From contig JAFCEM010000039.1 of NCBI GenBank assembly GCA_017609145.1, positions 1 through 7,370 on the forward strand: a DNA stretch of 7,370 nt, in the 5' to 3' direction. The stretch comes from Candidatus Aenigmatarchaeota archaeon. Its GTDB lineage: Archaea > Aenigmatarchaeota > Aenigmatarchaeia > QMZP01. Under the pieces are notes generated by a model. The model saw only the letters and a program-made list of their open reading frames with translations. It searched no databases and was not told the origin of the DNA. Shown here piece after piece: positions 4,871 through 7,370 of the stretch. Made by a program: the position numbers and the translations under genes. Position 1 is the first letter of the stretch, and each line of letters starts with the position of its first letter.

Positions 4871-7370
4871 CTATCTTAAGACAATCTCGATTTCATGGTC
4901 TTCAAACATGTAGTTAGGTGACCAATAAATATGGTTTTTTATAACTCCAAAGTCTGCCTCAATCCAGTAACGCTTTGTACCGGAACTGTCGGTATCGCCA
5001 TATACATACCAGCCCGGAGTTACCATTTCCGGGTTTTCAAAACCCAGGGTGCCTATTTCAAATGTGAACGGCGGCACCGGTGCCAAGTCTTTATGCATAT
5101 CAACAGTGAAATAAATCCTGTCTACTGTTGGTGGTATCTGGCATAGCTCTGCTATGTATGTGGGTATCTGGATTCTTATGGCAGGGACTACCAACTCATA
5201 GTGTTTTTCATCTCCAATCTGCTCTATAAAGCTCCACTCCGGGGCAGGAAAACTGGCAGTTGGGTTCATATCAATTGTCGGGTCGCCTATCAGCATGAAG
5301 CATGGGTCCGGTTTTATTTTCATGGAACCAGGAGGTACATGAGGGCCGCCGCCGGTGGGGTATGTACCCGCGTTTTTTGTGTTCTTGAACGCATCTCCTA
5401 TCGTTTCGCCAAAGGCCAGCAGGTTGGAAATCATCCTTCCGTTATTGAAGTCGTTCATATTATCAACTGCACCTACAAATCCTATCGCACCCATTCTTAT
5501 TGCGTTTGCAGAAAACAGCAATCCCTTCTTACTAGCATCCAGAAAATCGCATGTGTTGGGGGCATTGATGATAAGCAGGGTATTGTCCAGATATGGTATA
5601 TAATGTGATGGTATTCCAGCCCAATCATAACAGGCCATGCTCTCATAGACGATGAGTGACTTGTCTTCCCAGTCATCTGCGTCAGTATTTTCAGGTGTTA
5701 TTGTGGTATGATATCCTGCCACGGACAAAACCTTTCCCATAACATAGACATCAGCCGCGCTTCTAAGATACGGCACAAAACCGCGTGCGGAGAGGGCGTT
5801 TTCTTTGCTTTCTGTGGTCTCTTCATAGAATAGGCTCCTTGCGATATACGATGAGGTATCGCTCACTGTTATCCCGAATATCCTCCCCACGGCCAGCTCA
5901 AGGAAGGGGTCATCATCAATATTTGCATATTCCCAGCTATCGGCAGCGTTCTTCAAAAAATTGCCAATAGATGGTGGTATGAATTCCATGACCACTGCGG
6001 TTGGGCTTGCAATGATTGTCAGATATTTCGGATTTATTGACAGCTTATTTATTTTTTCTTTGATAAAATTTGTCACATTGTAGTAGTATGCTTCCCCATG
6101 GCTTGCTGATTTCATGCTCAGTATCAGCTCATGTTTTCCGCTGGCGAGCCAAGGCGCTGCCAGAGAATCTCCGCTATATAATTCATAGACCCTGTTATGA
6201 GTATATCCTAGGCGGAAATCAAATTCTTCTTCAGTCACAATATCCAAATCATCGGGGTTGACCAGAATTATCTTGTCTGTGGTGGTCAAATCAAGGTATT
6301 TTTGCTGTAATTGTTCCAAGTTATACTGTTCATTGCAAGTGGCACCGGAAGGGCAACTCACGCCACCAACCAGAACAACGTTCCTGTTTTTGAACACGTT
6401 TGTAGTGTCCATGGATGTTCCCTTTATAACGAGGGGTGCATTAATAAGCGATGCGTATGTTGAAGCCAGCAACGCCAGTTCATAATCATCCTCAACATAA
6501 ACAATAGTATCGAATGAGCTCCAGTAAGACAGATAGTCATTGACAGTGATTCTCTGGATTTGCCCTTCATCCAGGCCGCCACCGATACCTGCCGGGGCTA
6601 TCAGCAGGTCATCAAGCTCCTGCGGCGTTTCACCTATTATGGTAAGCCTGCTCAAATCATATTTCCACATGAAATGGGTGGTTGAAACCACATCGAATGC
6701 AAGCTCCTCCTCCTCTTCGTGATAAATCAACGTAGGGTATTTGTGTATGTTCCCCTCATTGTCTGTCCATGTTGTCACGGGCACAAGTGGCAGGACGTCC
6801 TTCCAGTTTTTGTCTGATATGAGGAAGACCTCTTTCTCGGTATATTTTGATATCTTTTTAGTGGAAGGCCCAATGACTTCAAATGAGGTTGATATGGAAG
6901 TCTCAACCCCTACTTCGACATAAACTTCATAAAGCCCGACAGAATCTTCAGTAACTGGTCCCCACGTTACGGAAAAATAACCACTGACGTCTGTCTTGCC
7001 TATTGGGGTTCCTGTCTTCTCCCAGTCTCCCCACCCCATTCCTGTATTTGTTCTGTACCATAGATAGACATCCTCGGAAGATGGAGCGTTTATTACTGTA
7101 TATGTGTGATAATCTCCAATTCTGACGGTTTCAGAAGAGTGCAAAAGAAACATATCTTCATCAATTTCCCCATCACAATCATTGTCATAACCATCATACA
7201 ACTCTATCGCTCCCGGGTGGCATTCTACTCCACACCCTGAAGGATTATCATCACAATCATTGCCCCCCAAATGGCAGCAGTTGCTCGTTCCGCTGCATGA
7301 GTAGGGGCTTGATCTTGTCATGCCCTCGTCACAGTAGTCATCGTTGTCATCGTCGCATCCTTCATCTGTC
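4871..7370 (-). CDS. Large secreted protein with MopE-like motif, CWB2-like segment and C25 (gingipain)-like domain (N-terminus beyond right edge)
   Basis: The frame is open to the right edge, so 832 C-terminal residues are visible; numbering here is from an internal Met at 7321. An Asp/Cys-rich MopE-type metal-binding region spans the edge to residue 56 (NDCDDNPSGCGVECHPGAIE, then DGYDNDCDGEIDED). A beta-sandwich module (about 59-150, YHTYTVINA) follows. Residues 258-321 (FDTIVYVEDDYELALLAS, then NVVLVGGVSCP) resemble CWB2 cell-wall-binding repeats. Residues about 380-676 resemble peptidase C25: YLTIIASPTAV, then DDDPFLELAVGRI, MGAIGFVGAVDNMND and FMLIGDPTIDM. Where C25 enzymes carry Gly-His-Gly and a nucleophilic Cys, this protein reads VYESMACYDW and NAPNTCDFL, so proteolysis is doubtful. 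A beta-rich domain (about 690-816) ends the protein without a visible anchor. It is probably a surface or secreted binding protein; the family assignment is by eye. Confidence 0.8.
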   Translation of the reverse strand, partial: TDEGCDDDNDDYCDEGMTRSSPYSCSGTSNCCHLGGNDCDDNPSGCGVECHPGAIELYDGYDNDCDGEIDEDMFLLHSSETVRIGDYHTYTVINAPSSEDVYLWYRTNTGMGWGDWEKTGTPIGKTDVSGYFSVTWGPVTEDSVGLYEVYVEVGVETSISTSFEVIGPSTKKISKYTEKEVFLISDKNWKDVLPLVPVTTWTDNEGNIHKYPTLIYHEEEEELAFDVVSTTHFMWKYDLSRLTIIGETPQELDDLLIAPAGIGGGLDEGQIQRITVNDYLSYWSSFDTIVYVEDDYELALLASTYASLINAPLVIKGTSMDTTNVFKNRNVVLVGGVSCPSGATCNEQYNLEQLQQKYLDLTTTDKIILVNPDDLDIVTEEEFDFRLGYTHNRVYELYSGDSLAAPWLASGKHELILSMKSASHGEAYYYNVTNFIKEKINKLSINPKYLTIIASPTAVVMEFIPPSIGNFLKNAADSWEYANIDDDPFLELAVGRIFGITVSDTSSYIARSLFYEETTESKENALSARGFVPYLRSAADVYVMGKVLSVAGYHTTITPENTDADDWEDKSLIVYESMACYDWAGIPSHYIPYLDNTLLIINAPNTCDFLDASKKGLLFSANAIRMGAIGFVGAVDNMNDFNNGRMISNLLAFGETIGDAFKNTKNAGTYPTGGGPHVPPGSMKIKPDPCFMLIGDPTIDMNPTASFPAPEWSFIEQIGDEKHYELVVPAIRIQIPTYIAELCQIPPTVDRIYFTVDMHKDLAPVPPFTFEIGTLGFENPEMVTPGWYVYGDTDSSGTKRYWIEADFGVIKNHIYWSPNYMFEDHEIEIVLR

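Noticed and set aside
5201..5608. Plus-strand open frame of 135 codons opposite the C25-like domain
   Set aside because: It is antisense to a well-supported coding region and its product is Cys/Arg-rich without recognisable domains.

Overview
The window reads as a piece of an archaeal chromosome. The aspartyl-tRNA synthetase is of the short archaeal/eukaryotic type. Several genes lack a Shine-Dalgarno sequence but have a TATA-like box 24-28 bases before the ATG, the pattern expected for leaderless archaeal transcripts. The remaining genes look like secreted or membrane-anchored surface proteins. Small pilin-like anchors, MopE-type Cys/Asp motifs, FG-GAP repeats and a C25-like domain together would suit a DPANN-type or uncultured euryarchaeal lineage, but the sequence alone does not settle the phylum.

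Every gene is on the minus strand, so transcription runs from the right edge to the left. At the right edge (4871-7370) is the C-terminal 832 residues of a large secreted protein. It has a MopE-like metal-binding motif, a beta-sandwich module, a segment resembling CWB2 cell-wall-binding repeats, and a C25 (gingipain)-like domain that seems to lack the catalytic His and Cys. Next is aspS (3529-4824), with residues that suggest a non-discriminating enzyme. Then comes a 452-residue anchored protein with three Ig-like repeats containing conserved cysteines (2137-3495). Its stop codon overlaps the start of a broken gene (1500-2140).

The broken gene has a signal peptide, an Ig-like piece, an FG-GAP repeat and a copy of the module seen in the large protein. 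These pieces lie in three different reading frames, so it is best read as a decaying pseudogene. Two paralogous small anchored proteins follow (820-1455 and 176-769), only one of which keeps a type IV prepilin-like signal. The start of a further membrane protein runs off the left edge (1-132).

Together the window is a surface-protein locus, with modules shared among neighbours and one housekeeping gene (aspS) set into it. There is no RNA gene, CRISPR array, insertion sequence or gene-free stretch over 300 bases. A role for the locus in adhesion or the cell envelope is inference from domain content.
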